This document shows positions 44,493-53,547 of a DNA stretch of 64,000 bases, piece by piece. Below the pieces are notes generated by a model, which worked only from the letters and a program-made list of their open reading frames with translations, had not been told where the DNA came from and ran no database searches. The translations under genes and the position numbers were made by a program. Positions within the stretch are counted from its first letter, which is position 1; every line of letters begins with the position of its first letter. The DNA is taken from NCBI RefSeq assembly GCF_001956985.1, contig NZ_CP019082.1, positions 6,200,001 to 6,264,000 of the forward strand. Direction: 5' to 3'. The DNA is from Paludisphaera borealis. GTDB lineage: Bacteria > Planctomycetota > Planctomycetia > Isosphaerales > Isosphaeraceae.

Positions 44493-46523
44493 TCAGAAGA
44501 AGTATCTCGTCAGGAGTCGAAACACATCCTGGTAGGTTGCGAACACCATCAGGCAGAGGACGAGCAAGAGGCCGACGTACGTCCCCGCGATCAGCGCCGA
44601 GTCGGGCAGGGGGCGGCCGCGAACCTTCTCGGCCAGCAGGAAGACCATCTGGCCGCCGTCGAGCGGGGGGATCGGCAGGAAGTTGAGCACGGCGAGGTTG
44701 ATGCTGATGAAGCCCAGGAACGAGAGGAACGCCCCCAGCCCGCTGTCGGCCGCCGAATACGCGACCTGAGCGATCAGGATCGGGCCGCCGAGGTTCTTGG
44801 GGCTCACCCGACCCGAAAAGAGGCTCCGGATCATCGCGTACATCGCCGACACGTTGTCGATCGTCTCGTTCAGCCCCTCTTTCAGCGCGGCCAGGGGGGC
44901 GAGCGGCGGCATCGTGCGGGTGGCCGGCCAGAGTTCGAGCCCCCGATCCGAATCAAACCAATCGGGCACGATCTCGGGCTTGATCGACACAGGCTTTTCC
45001 GCCTTGTTGATCGTCAACCCCACGTCCTGGAGCGGAAACGATTGGACGAGGCTGAAGGCGAACGGCCAGGCGGCCGTATTGTCGTCGAACCGGTACGTCT
45101 GCTCACGCGAGGAAAGCCACACGTCCTGCCCGCCAGACTTCAGGTCGTGAGACCGCCCCTTGGTCTTGGGCACGGTGATGGCGTTGATCACGTCGCCCGG
45201 CTTGAGGCCCGCCTTCGCGGCCGGAGAATCGGGACGGACCGCTTCGATCGTGGTCCGGATCGGAAAGCAAAGTCCCAGGCTGGAAACCTCGAAGTCCTCG
45301 GTCTGGACGATCTCGCCGTAGTTAAAGGTCGGCGGCGCGGCGGCGGGCGTGACCGTGAGCGTCACCGTTTTGGGGGTCGCCTCGCCCGACTCGGTTCTCT
45401 GGACCTCGAACGTCATCGGCGAACCAGCGTGGTCGAAGCATTCGGTCGCCAGCCTCATTGGGTCGAAGTCGTCGCGGCCGTCGACCTTGACGATCCGGTC
45501 GCCGACGCGGAACCCGGCGGCCTGCGCGGGCGAGTCCTTCTGGATCGACCGAATCGGCTCGACGCCCAGTCGAAAGCCGAAATCGACGATGTGGTTCGGA
45601 GGCAAGACCACGCTGACTCGTTCGGGGGTCGACGCCCCTTCCTTGGGCTTGGCCGGCTGATGTTCGATCGTGATCTCCATCGGCTTCTCGCGATTCCGGG
45701 CCGAAAGGATGCGGAAGGCCTCGTAATCGCTCAACGCGACGGAGGGCTCGCCGACCGGGCCGGCGGCGACGATCGTCTCCAGCATGGGATCGGCCGATTT
45801 GGCCGCCCACGGAAACGTCGGCGGATCGACCGTTCCGGCGGGGGGCTGATAGCCGACGACATGCAGCGACAGACCCGGCATGACGCCGATCATCGGCCGA
45901 TCGCTGGCCCCCTCACGCCTCGGCTGAATCGCGAAGTCGAGGGTTTTCTCCACCTCCGGACGCTGGACGTGAAAGACGATCACCTGCCCCTGCGAGCTGA
46001 GGTTGACGACGCGATTGAGGTCCTGAAATCCGATATCGGCGCTGCTGCCGTCGATTCCGACGATGTTGTCGCCCGGGCGCAGGCCCACCTCGTAAGCCGG
46101 AGAGCCGGCGATGACCTCGCCGACCCGCGCCAGCAGCTTCTCACGCTCCTGACCGAAGGCGTAGGCGAAGCAGCCGAGGCCGAGGATCAGGTTCATGATC
46201 ACGCCGGCCGAGATGATCGCCATCCGCGCGCCGACCGACTTGTTCGAGAACGAGCGCGGGTCGGTGGATTTGCCTCCCCCTTCCTCCTCGGTCCCCTCGC
46301 CGAGCATCTTCACGAAGCCGCCCAGCGGGATGGCGGCCAGGACGTACTCGGTCTCGCCGCGTTGGAACCCGAAGATCGTCTTGCCGAAGCCGATGGAGAA
46401 CTTCTCAACCTTGACGCCGTTCCATTTCGCCAAGAGAAAGTGACCCAGCTCGTGGATGAAGACCACGAAACCAAGCCCCAACGCGACCTTCAGGATGTTC
46501 CAGATCGAACTCAGGGTATCCAA
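44493..46523 (-). CDS. rseP: Site-2 intramembrane protease, RseP type
   Basis: A 676-residue M50-family protease, longer than E. coli RseP (450). The first helix carries the zinc site FVVFIHELGHFLLAKWNG, followed by EKFSIGFGKTIF and YVLAAIPLGGFVKMLGEG. The large middle has several PDZ-like segments (AYEVGLRPGDNIVGIDG, AGFRVGDRIVKVDG, AAKAGLKPGDVINAI), more than the usual two, explaining the extra length. The last helices include NLAVLNFLPIPPLDGGQMVFLL, the second metal-binding motif. It cleaves anti-sigma factors or signal peptides within the membrane. It overlaps the end of dxr by 13 bases, as in many bacteria. Confidence 0.93.
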   Translation of the reverse strand: MDTLSSIWNILKVALGLGFVVFIHELGHFLLAKWNGVKVEKFSIGFGKTIFGFQRGETEYVLAAIPLGGFVKMLGEGTEEEGGGKSTDPRSFSNKSVGARMAIISAGVIMNLILGLGCFAYAFGQEREKLLARVGEVIAGSPAYEVGLRPGDNIVGIDGSSADIGFQDLNRVVNLSSQGQVIVFHVQRPEVEKTLDFAIQPRREGASDRPMIGVMPGLSLHVVGYQPPAGTVDPPTFPWAAKSADPMLETIVAAGPVGEPSVALSDYEAFRILSARNREKPMEITIEHQPAKPKEGASTPERVSVVLPPNHIVDFGFRLGVEPIRSIQKDSPAQAAGFRVGDRIVKVDGRDDFDPMRLATECFDHAGSPMTFEVQRTESGEATPKTVTLTVTPAAAPPTFNYGEIVQTEDFEVSSLGLCFPIRTTIEAVRPDSPAAKAGLKPGDVINAITVPKTKGRSHDLKSGGQDVWLSSREQTYRFDDNTAAWPFAFSLVQSFPLQDVGLTINKAEKPVSIKPEIVPDWFDSDRGLELWPATRTMPPLAPLAALKEGLNETIDNVSAMYAMIRSLFSGRVSPKNLGGPILIAQVAYSAADSGLGAFLSFLGFISINLAVLNFLPIPPLDGGQMVFLLAEKVRGRPLPDSALIAGTYVGLLLVLCLMVFATYQDVFRLLTRYFF

Positions 46524-47680
46524 CGTTGCACCTCCAGGCGGGCCCAGGCGTCAATTTTCCACAACTGATCGAGCGTGGGCCGGGGATCGAATTCGTGATG
46601 ATCGAGAACCGACCGGCAGGCGCGGGGGATGTCGAGAAAGCCGATCTCGCCGCCGAGGAACCGCCCCACGGCGACCTCGTTGGCGGCGTTCAATGCGGCC
46701 CCCGCCGTCCCCCCGCGCTTCATGACCTCGTAGGCCAGGTCAAGCGCCGGGAAGGTCTCGCGGTCGGGGGGCTCGAAGTGCAGGGCCGACGGCTTGGTCA
46801 GGTCGAGCAGCGGCCCGGGGCAAGGGGAACGGTCGGGGTAGGTGAGCGCGTACTGGATCGGCAGCCGCATGTCGGGGGGCGAAAGCTGGGCGATGACGCT
46901 GCCGTCCACGAACTCGACCATCGAGTGGATCATGCTCTCGGGATGGATCACGACCTCGATCTGGTCGGGCTCCAGGTCGAACAGCCAGCGGGCCTCGATC
47001 ACCTCGAGCGCCTTGTTCATGAGCGTCGCCGAGTCAATCGTGATCTTCGGCCCCATCCGCCAGGTCGGGTGATTGAGAGCCTCTTCGGGCGTGACCTTCA
47101 ACAGCTCGCGCCGGGTCTTGCCGCGGAACGGGCCGCCCGACGAGGTCAGGATCACGCGGCGGACTTCGCGACGGTTCCCGGACTGGAGCGCCTGGAAGAT
47201 GGCCGAATGCTCGCTGTCGACCGGCAGCAGCCGCGCGTTGCGGCGGCGGGCCAGGTCCATGATCAGCGGTCCGGCGACGACGAGCGTTTCCTTGTTCGCG
47301 AGGGCGACGGTCTTGCCGGCTTCGAGGGCCGCCCAGGTGCCGTTCAGACCGGCGGCACCGACGATGGCGTTGAGCACGCGATCGGTCGCCGGGTCCTGCA
47401 CCATGCGGATGACGCCCTCGACGCCGGTCAGCACCTCGACGTCCGTCCCGCGAAGAGCCGCGCGAACCTCGTCGGCCGGCTGATGGTCCGTGACGGTGAC
47501 GAACCGGGGTGAGATCGCGCGCGCCTGGTCGGCCAGCCGCCGCCAGTTCGAGTGGGCGCTCAGGCCATGGGCGCGGAGCCGCCCCGAGCCGTCGGACTCG
47601 ATCACGTTCAGCGTGCTCAGCCCGATCGACCCCGTCGAGCCCAGAACCACGACGCGCGTGGTGGAATCCCCTCGCTCCAT
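46511..47680 (-). CDS. dxr: 1-Deoxy-D-xylulose 5-phosphate reductoisomerase
   Basis: A 389-residue Dxr, converting DXP to 2-C-methyl-D-erythritol 4-phosphate with NADPH in the MEP isoprenoid pathway. Motifs: VVVLGSTGSIGLSTLNVI (NADPH fold), ANKETLVVAGP, LPVDSEHSAIFQ with metal-binding Asp/Glu, SSGGPFR, HPTWRMGPKITIDSATLMNKALEVIEARWLF and HPESMIHSMVEFVDGS. Cytoplasmic. The ATG at 47680 has GGAG 5-8 bases upstream; another ATG lies 4 codons earlier. First gene of the dxr-rseP-hypothetical cluster. Confidence 0.97.
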   Translation of the reverse strand: MERGDSTTRVVVLGSTGSIGLSTLNVIESDGSGRLRAHGLSAHSNWRRLADQARAISPRFVTVTDHQPADEVRAALRGTDVEVLTGVEGVIRMVQDPATDRVLNAIVGAAGLNGTWAALEAGKTVALANKETLVVAGPLIMDLARRRNARLLPVDSEHSAIFQALQSGNRREVRRVILTSSGGPFRGKTRRELLKVTPEEALNHPTWRMGPKITIDSATLMNKALEVIEARWLFDLEPDQIEVVIHPESMIHSMVEFVDGSVIAQLSPPDMRLPIQYALTYPDRSPCPGPLLDLTKPSALHFEPPDRETFPALDLAYEVMKRGGTAGAALNAANEVAVGRFLGGEIGFLDIPRACRSVLDHHEFDPRPTLDQLWKIDAWARLEVQRWIP

Positions 47681-47921
47681 CTCCGCTCCCATGTTCCCGA
47701 AGGACCGGCGAAGTCCCCGCCGGAGTCCGATCCCGCGCCCCAAGTCGTGCCGCATTGAGTCGTTCGGCGCAGCCTCGCGGCCTGCTCGCGACGTTCACTA
47801 GCACTATAGGAAACCCTCCTCCCGGCGACAAGGCGGGCAGGGCGCGGGATCGACTCCTCGGGGCGCGTCCGTGCAATCGAGATGGGTAGAGGATGGTCGT
47901 CGCTACAACGCGAAATTTCGA

Positions 47922-49076
47922 TCAGAACCGATAGGTCGCCGCCGCACCCGAGTCGGTCGGCATCCGGTCGGTCGGCACCACCACCACGTCCCCCCCTTGT
48001 CGCAGCACAAGCTCCGCGAGGTCGTCGAGCAGGTCGTCGCCCGTCGGGTGCGAGGGGTCGTCGAAGGTGACGGCGCCCGTGGCGTGATCGAGCGTGCCGG
48101 GGATCAGCTTGCCGCCGTCCACCAGGAGCGCGCCGACCCGGCCCGCAACCGCGGCACGGGCGATGTCGGCGACATCGCCCGATCCAAGATGCTTGGAGCG
48201 AGCTGCCTGGAACTTCTCCACCAGATCGGCCAGCCGCTGGAGGTAATACGGCTGGACCACCTTCCAGACCTCTTCGCGGAGGCGGTCGGCCGTGAGCGAT
48301 GCGGGGTCGAGCCTCACGCCTTCAGCCAGTAACGATGGATTGTGGCTGACCCGTCGAAAGATGTCGTGATTCTCGGTCGCCGACACCAGGATGAGAGGCA
48401 GGGGGGCCGACAGGGAGTGGTGCTCGAGGATTCCCCGATCGACGGCCCTGAAGAATCGCTCGGCATTGCCCTCGGCGACGTCTTTTTCCGAGCCGTGACC
48501 ACTGCGCGCGACCGCGTCGCCCTTGGCCGACCCGCCGTAAACGTCGGTCGACCGCTCCGGCTTGTTCGGCGCGCCTTCTCCCAGGGCCTCGGCGTTCGTC
48601 CGAGGTATTTCGGCAGCCATGTCGACGGCGTCGAGCGCGTCGCGATTCCCCTCGTAGAGCTTCACATCGTCACGGCGCAGGCAAAGGACCTGATAGCGGT
48701 CCGCCGACTGGACGAATCGCACGAGGGGTTTGATGTGCAGGCTGTCGGCGACGACGGCCAGTTCGGGCACGCTCCGCTGAAGTCGGAAGGCCTGGAAGGC
48801 CCCGGTCGATCCGAAGACCGCCAGCCCGTCATGGGTGTAACTCCAGAAGTCGCGATCGTCCGTCAGGGCCCGGAACGGCTCAAGGAGCGACTGCGCCTCG
48901 CACTTGGGATATTTCTGGCGCAGCGACTCCTCCAGCTCGGTCACCTGGTTGCGGTACCGAATGGGGTCCTGATGCCGATCCGGGAAGGTTCGATGCGTCG
49001 GCTGGTAGAGGGAAAGGCAGGGAGGAGCCAGCGGTTCCAGCAGTTCGCGCAAGCGATAAATGGACATGCTTCTCAT
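47922..49076 (-). CDS. Archaeo-eukaryotic release-factor-like protein (baeRF family)
   Basis: A 384-residue protein of the bacterial baeRF type, related in fold to aRF1/eRF1/Pelota. It opens with MSIYRLRELLEPLAPPCLSLYQPTHR and PIRYRNQVTELEESL, has the FWSYTHDGLAVFGSTGAFQAFRL strand region and VLCLRRDDVKLYEGNRDALDAV, then an AGRVGALLVDGGKLIPG segment. The family has been proposed to act in ribosome rescue or stress response, but this is not well tested. I use the ATG at 49076 because AAGGAG lies 11 bases upstream. Confidence 0.8.
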   Translation of the reverse strand: MRSMSIYRLRELLEPLAPPCLSLYQPTHRTFPDRHQDPIRYRNQVTELEESLRQKYPKCEAQSLLEPFRALTDDRDFWSYTHDGLAVFGSTGAFQAFRLQRSVPELAVVADSLHIKPLVRFVQSADRYQVLCLRRDDVKLYEGNRDALDAVDMAAEIPRTNAEALGEGAPNKPERSTDVYGGSAKGDAVARSGHGSEKDVAEGNAERFFRAVDRGILEHHSLSAPLPLILVSATENHDIFRRVSHNPSLLAEGVRLDPASLTADRLREEVWKVVQPYYLQRLADLVEKFQAARSKHLGSGDVADIARAAVAGRVGALLVDGGKLIPGTLDHATGAVTFDDPSHPTGDDLLDDLAELVLRQGGDVVVVPTDRMPTDSGAAATYRF

Positions 49077-49242
49077 GGCCGATTCTCCTTGGCTGTTCGT
49101 TTTTCGACGCACGATCCGGGACGTCGGAGGAAGGATTCCTCTCATGTCGTCGAGCACGTCGCGCGCCGAACCACTTACTCTATCGCCGGCCGGAGAGGTG
49201 CATCTACCAACCAGAATCGGTCGCGACGCGATCGACGTGGGG

Positions 49243-50103
49243 TCAATCGACGGTCCAGCGCCGCGACGGAGTGACCTCGAACTTCCCCCGAGGCGGCGAG
49301 AAGCGGACGCCAGTCTGCCAAAGCAGGTCGGGCTGGTGCTTGGCGAGGAGGTATTTCATCACTACCTCGTCGGACGGCGGCATGCCGGGATCTTGGAAGA
49401 CCACGCAAAGACGGCAGACGGGGCGCTTCGTGGCGACTTCCCAGACCTCGATCAGCGCGTGCGGCCGACGCGGGATGCGGTAGTAATTCTCGCCGTTGCG
49501 AACGGTCACGCAGTCGAACTGGCAGAATTCGTGGAATTCCTTGGGCTCGACGACGTCGCGGATCAGCTCGGCGGCGACCAGCTCGGGCACCCCTTGCTGG
49601 TAGTCGGCGGCGTCGATCCGGATCGGTTCGTTCGACGTCGGCTGCGGCTTGCTCTTGCCCTCGATGACGCGGAAGACCTCGTTCTCGACGAGCCTGGCGT
49701 ACCCCGACCGCAGCGCCTGGCTGGCGATGACGAGCTGGGTGAACGACGACGCCACGCGGACGACCTCGTGGGCGAAGGCGCTCGCCTCGCGCTGGAGCTT
49801 GTCCATCCAGTAACGGAGCATCTTGGCGCGGTCGGCTTCGGAGTAGCGGAACAGGCGAGGGCCGACGTCGGGAATGGTCAGCTCGACCTCGCCGCGCTTC
49901 TCATCGATCGTTCGGAGCACGCTGTCGTACGAGGCGTCGCCGCGAACGAACTGCGCGGCGGCGTCGGCGTGGTTGGTCGTCCGGACGCGGACGACGCGGT
50001 GGGTGGGACGGGCGAGAAAGACGACTTCGCGGGCCAGGGCGTCGGCGGCGCAACGGACGTCCTCGACCTCGATCTCCCAGCGCAAATATCCGGTGCGAAT
50101 CAT
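49243..50103 (-). CDS. Conserved hypothetical protein
   Basis: A 286-residue soluble protein that I do not recognise. The first 90 residues are beta-rich (MIRTGYLRWEIEVEDVRCAADALAREVVFLARP), the centre helical (FAHEVVRVASSFTQLVIASQALRSGYARLVE), and the C-terminal region contains AELIRDVVEPKEFHEFCQFDCVTVRNGENYYRIPRRPHALIEVW, rich in His/Cys/Tyr. No signal peptide. Starts with ATG 50103; co-directional with the baeRF gene and the small gene at 50188. Confidence 0.7.
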   Translation of the reverse strand: MIRTGYLRWEIEVEDVRCAADALAREVVFLARPTHRVVRVRTTNHADAAAQFVRGDASYDSVLRTIDEKRGEVELTIPDVGPRLFRYSEADRAKMLRYWMDKLQREASAFAHEVVRVASSFTQLVIASQALRSGYARLVENEVFRVIEGKSKPQPTSNEPIRIDAADYQQGVPELVAAELIRDVVEPKEFHEFCQFDCVTVRNGENYYRIPRRPHALIEVWEVATKRPVCRLCVVFQDPGMPPSDEVVMKYLLAKHQPDLLWQTGVRFSPPRGKFEVTPSRRWTVD

Positions 50104-50187
50104 TGCGATCGGTCCCCGATCGTGCGGCCCGCTCCAAGTCAATCCCCGGGCGGGCGCGACGACTCCGGCCGAGGACCCGAGGGTGCC

Positions 50188-50415
50188 TCAGCCCCCTTGA
50201 ACGGCGGGGACGATGAGAATTTCCGGCGCCGCCGCGTCAAATTCCTTGATCACCCGCGTCTGGCCCGGGCCGTCGAGCCGGAAGGCCAGCCGACCGGGCG
50301 TGACGTGCTCGGTGAACAGGGCCGCGGCCGTCTCCACCGTGTCGGGCCGTTGCTTGTCCCACTCGGCGAGCGTCAGATCGCCGTGACCCGTCTTCAGCAG
50401 GCGTAATTTGGCCAT
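50188..50415 (-). CDS. Small conserved hypothetical protein
   Basis: A 75-residue protein starting MAKLRLLKTGHGDLTLAEWD and ending AAAPEILIVPAVQGG; GTEAAA-like helices and a RVIKEFDAAAPEILIVP strand suggest a small alpha/beta unit. GAGG lies about 12 bases before the ATG. It sits between the bTHX gene and the hypothetical gene at 49243, all on the minus strand. Unknown function. Confidence 0.6.
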   Translation of the reverse strand: MAKLRLLKTGHGDLTLAEWDKQRPDTVETAAALFTEHVTPGRLAFRLDGPGQTRVIKEFDAAAPEILIVPAVQGG

Positions 50416-50647
50416 GGCTTGGTATCCCTCGCAGGCCCGTTCGACCTTCTCCGTCCCAACCCCAACTGACTGAACCAAATTCCGACCGCCGATGCAACCC
50501 GAACCGACATCGGCCCCGAGTGCGTAAGAGATCGGCCGGAAAAGTCTCGGAAGCAAGAGGACGGTTCAACGCCGATCGACGCGCCGTCCCTGCTTCCGAA
50601 GCACCGTTCAGTCTGATTGTAGTACGCAAACGGCGGACGGGAAAGCG

Positions 50648-50788
50648 TCAGCCCTGCGTCGTTGCGGCGGCGGTGGCGGCGGCGACCACGGGCTTGACCA
50701 TCGAGCCGGACTTGAGGCGGGGCCTCTTCTTGCCGAACGTGCCCCGGAACACCTTGCCGCGCTTGCTTCGCCTATCGCCTTTGCCCAT
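50648..50788 (-). CDS. 30S ribosomal protein bTHX
   Basis: A 46-residue basic protein, MGKGDRRSKRGKVFRGTFGKKRPR, then KSGSMVKPVVAAATAAATTQG. The MGKGD...RRGK..RG.FGK core is that of the small ribosomal peptide THX known from Thermus, which fills a cavity at the top of the 30S head. The Ala/Thr tail is an addition not seen in Thermus. It is easily missed because a longer open frame runs across it. Confidence 0.85.
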   Translation of the reverse strand: MGKGDRRSKRGKVFRGTFGKKRPRLKSGSMVKPVVAAATAAATTQG

Positions 50789-50868
50789 CGTCGGAATCCC
50801 TCGCGGCTCGCCGTCGTATCCCCGGAACGTCCTCGGATCGGCGGGTCGAGCGTTTTGGTTTTTTGTGT

Positions 50869-50896
50869 TTGCTGTCTCTACCGAGTGCGATACAAT
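50869..50896 (+). promoter_or_regulatory. Sigma-70-like promoter for the DUF1549/DUF1501 operon
   Basis: TTGCTG, 16 bases, TACAAT, on the plus strand 65 bases before the start of the DUF1549 gene. The -10 hexamer is close to consensus and the -35 fair. It is divergent from bTHX. Confidence 0.5.
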
Positions 50897-50960
50897 TTCA
50901 TCTGACGTTTGTCGTGAGACCGTCAGATTTCGATTTTTCGACGGGAAGGAGACAAATCCC

Positions 50961-53510
50961 ATGCCCCGTCGCTGGGTCGGCCCGATGATAGCGGCTTGTC
51001 TGACGGTCGCCCATGCCGGTTGCGGCCGAGCCACTCCGCCGGCGGTTACGCCGCCCAGGAGCGACGCGAGTCCACCGCGAGCGGACGGGCCGACGTCGAC
51101 GCCGCATCCCCCCCCGATCGTCCAGACTGAAGCCCGCCCCATCTTCAAAGTCGAGCCCTCGTCCTTTACGATAGCGGCCGACGACCCTGGCGTGCAACTG
51201 CTGGCGATCGGAACCGATGCGGGAGAGGCCGGTCGCGACCTCACGTCCCGGGTGATCTGGCGGGTCGAACCCTCGGGAATCGCCACGATCGACTCGTCAG
51301 GTTATGTGCTTCCACTATCGGCCGGAGCGGCCGCGATCGTCGCGTCCGACGGCGGCGGCGAGGTTCGAGCCAATGTCATCGTCGCGCCTCGAGACGGCCG
51401 TTCGTGGGATTTCGCGACCGACGTCGCGCCGCTCCTCTCCAAGCACGGGTGCAACACCGGGGCGTGCCACGGCAAGGCGGAGGGCCAGAACGGCTTCCAC
51501 CTATCGCTGTTCGGCTATGACACCGAAGCCGACCTCGCGGCCATGGCCCGCGACGGCGGCCAGAGGCGGATCTCGCCGTTTGACCCCCGCGAAAGCCTGC
51601 TGCTGACCAAATCCACCGGCCGGACGCCGCACGCGGGAGGTCCGCGGATCGCCCTGGATTCGCCCGACTACCAGACCCTTTTCCAGTGGATCAAGGCCGG
51701 CGCGCCGGCTCGGACCGGCAAGGAGCGCGGGGGACTGGCGCGGATCACGATCGAGCCGTCGGGCGCGACGCTGGCGGGGCCGGGCGTCCAACAGCTTCGC
51801 GTGCTCGCCGAGTTCGCCGACGGCCGCCGCCGCGACGTCACCCGACAGGCCGTCTACAAGTCGCTCGACGAATCGAGCGTCACCGTGGACCCGCGCGGCA
51901 AGACCGAGCTTCTGCGACGCACCGAGGCCGACGTGACGGTTCGATACGGCCCTCAGGTCGCGAGCGTCCGGCTTTCGACTCCGGTCAACCCGGGGCTCGT
52001 CTTCGATTTCCGGGCGCTGCCCCGGGCGAACCTGATCGACGACGAGCTTTTCAAGCGGCTGGAGAGCCTGAAGGTCCCCCCCAGCCCCCCGGCGACCGAC
52101 GCCGCGTTCCTCCGCCGCGCGTCGCTCGACCTGACCGGCGCCCAGCCCTCGCCGGCGGAGGTCCGCCGGTACATCGGCGACAAAGACCCGGACAAGCGCG
52201 TCAAGCTCGTCGATTCGCTGCTGGCGCGTCCCGAGTTCATCGCGTTCTGGCGGATCAAGTTCGGCGACCTGCTTCAGATCAGTGTGGCGCGGCAGGGCAA
52301 CGGCGCGTACCGCTATCAGGAATGGGTCGACGAGTGCCTGGCGAAGAACACGCCCTGGGACGAGATGGTCCGGACGATGCTCACCGCCGTCGGCGATCCC
52401 ACCGCGATCGGGACCGGCGGCCCGGTGAATTACGCGATGGACGCCCTCGAACCGATCATCGCCGCCGAGCAGTCGGCCCAGCGATTCCTCGGCCTCCGGA
52501 TGCGATGCGCCCAGTGTCACGACCATCCGTTCGACGTCTGGACCCAGGACGACTATTTCGGCTTTGCGGCTTTCTTCGCCAAGGTCCAGCGCGGCGGCAT
52601 GGGCATGCCCGGCGCCATGATGGGCAAGCCGACCATCGTCATCAATCCCAAGGGCCAGGTCGTCCACCTTCGCACCCAGAAACCCGCCACGGCCCGGCTG
52701 CTCGATGGCAAACTCGTGACGATCGCCGAGAAAGACGACCCTCGCGCCGAACTCGCCCGCTGGATGACGGCCGCCGACAACCCGTATTTCGCGAAGGCGG
52801 CGGTCAACTGGGTCTGGGCCCAGTTTTTCGGCAAGGGTCTGGTTGATCCCGCCGACGACATGAGCCGCGCCAATCCGGCCGTCCATCCCGAACTACTCGA
52901 CGCGCTGGCGAAGCGGTTCGCGACCAAGAAGTTCGACCTCCGCGACCTGATCCGAACGGTCGCGACCTCGCAAACTTACGGGCTGTCGTCGGCGACCGTC
53001 GCGGGCAACGAGCGCGACACGCGGCTGTTCTCGCACCAGACGCCCCGGCCGCTGACCGCGCACCAGATGGCCGACGCGCTGGCCCAGGCGACCGACGTGC
53101 CCAACCGCTTTCCGGGGGCCGACCCGTTCCGCCGAGCGATCCGCGTGGCCGATCCGTCGGTGCAAAGCATGATCCTCGACACCTTCGGCCGGTGCCCGAG
53201 GACGTCCGCCTGCGCCTCGGTCCAGACACCTCCGCTCAGCCTCAAGCAGTCGCTCCTGCTGATCGGCGGCGACGTCGTCGAGAGCAAGGTGGCCAGCCTC
53301 AACGGCTATCTCGCCAGCGTCCTGAAGCTCGAACTCGAGCCCGAGGAGCTGGTCGAAAACCTGTACTTCCGGACCGTCTGTCGGCCGCCGACGGCGGAAG
53401 AGTCGTCGCGATGGACGGCCGAGCTGAAGCAGGCGACGTCGCTTCAGGAGGCGGCCGAAGACCTGTTCTGGGCGTTGCTCAACTCGCGTGAGTTCGCGTT
53501 CAATCACTGA
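50961..53510 (+). CDS. DUF1549/DUF1553 lipoprotein with Ig-like domain and cytochrome c motif
   Basis: An 849-residue paralogue of the protein at 29898. The signal MIAACLTVAHAGC looks like a lipobox, then an 80-residue Pro-rich stretch, a BIG2-like Ig domain, CNTGACHGKAEGQNGF, DUF1549 (DAAFLRRASLDLTGAQPSPAEV), CAQCHDHPFDVWTQDDYFG (CxxCH) and DUF1553 ending NSREFAFNH. It lies 37 bases upstream of a DUF1501 gene on the same strand. GGAAGGAGAC precedes the ATG. Confidence 0.9.
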   Translation: MPRRWVGPMIAACLTVAHAGCGRATPPAVTPPRSDASPPRADGPTSTPHPPPIVQTEARPIFKVEPSSFTIAADDPGVQLLAIGTDAGEAGRDLTSRVIWRVEPSGIATIDSSGYVLPLSAGAAAIVASDGGGEVRANVIVAPRDGRSWDFATDVAPLLSKHGCNTGACHGKAEGQNGFHLSLFGYDTEADLAAMARDGGQRRISPFDPRESLLLTKSTGRTPHAGGPRIALDSPDYQTLFQWIKAGAPARTGKERGGLARITIEPSGATLAGPGVQQLRVLAEFADGRRRDVTRQAVYKSLDESSVTVDPRGKTELLRRTEADVTVRYGPQVASVRLSTPVNPGLVFDFRALPRANLIDDELFKRLESLKVPPSPPATDAAFLRRASLDLTGAQPSPAEVRRYIGDKDPDKRVKLVDSLLARPEFIAFWRIKFGDLLQISVARQGNGAYRYQEWVDECLAKNTPWDEMVRTMLTAVGDPTAIGTGGPVNYAMDALEPIIAAEQSAQRFLGLRMRCAQCHDHPFDVWTQDDYFGFAAFFAKVQRGGMGMPGAMMGKPTIVINPKGQVVHLRTQKPATARLLDGKLVTIAEKDDPRAELARWMTAADNPYFAKAAVNWVWAQFFGKGLVDPADDMSRANPAVHPELLDALAKRFATKKFDLRDLIRTVATSQTYGLSSATVAGNERDTRLFSHQTPRPLTAHQMADALAQATDVPNRFPGADPFRRAIRVADPSVQSMILDTFGRCPRTSACASVQTPPLSLKQSLLLIGGDVVESKVASLNGYLASVLKLELEPEELVENLYFRTVCRPPTAEESSRWTAELKQATSLQEAAEDLFWALLNSREFAFNH

Positions 53511-53547
53511 CACCCCATTCCCATTGATGCGTCCGGGAGGTTTTCCC

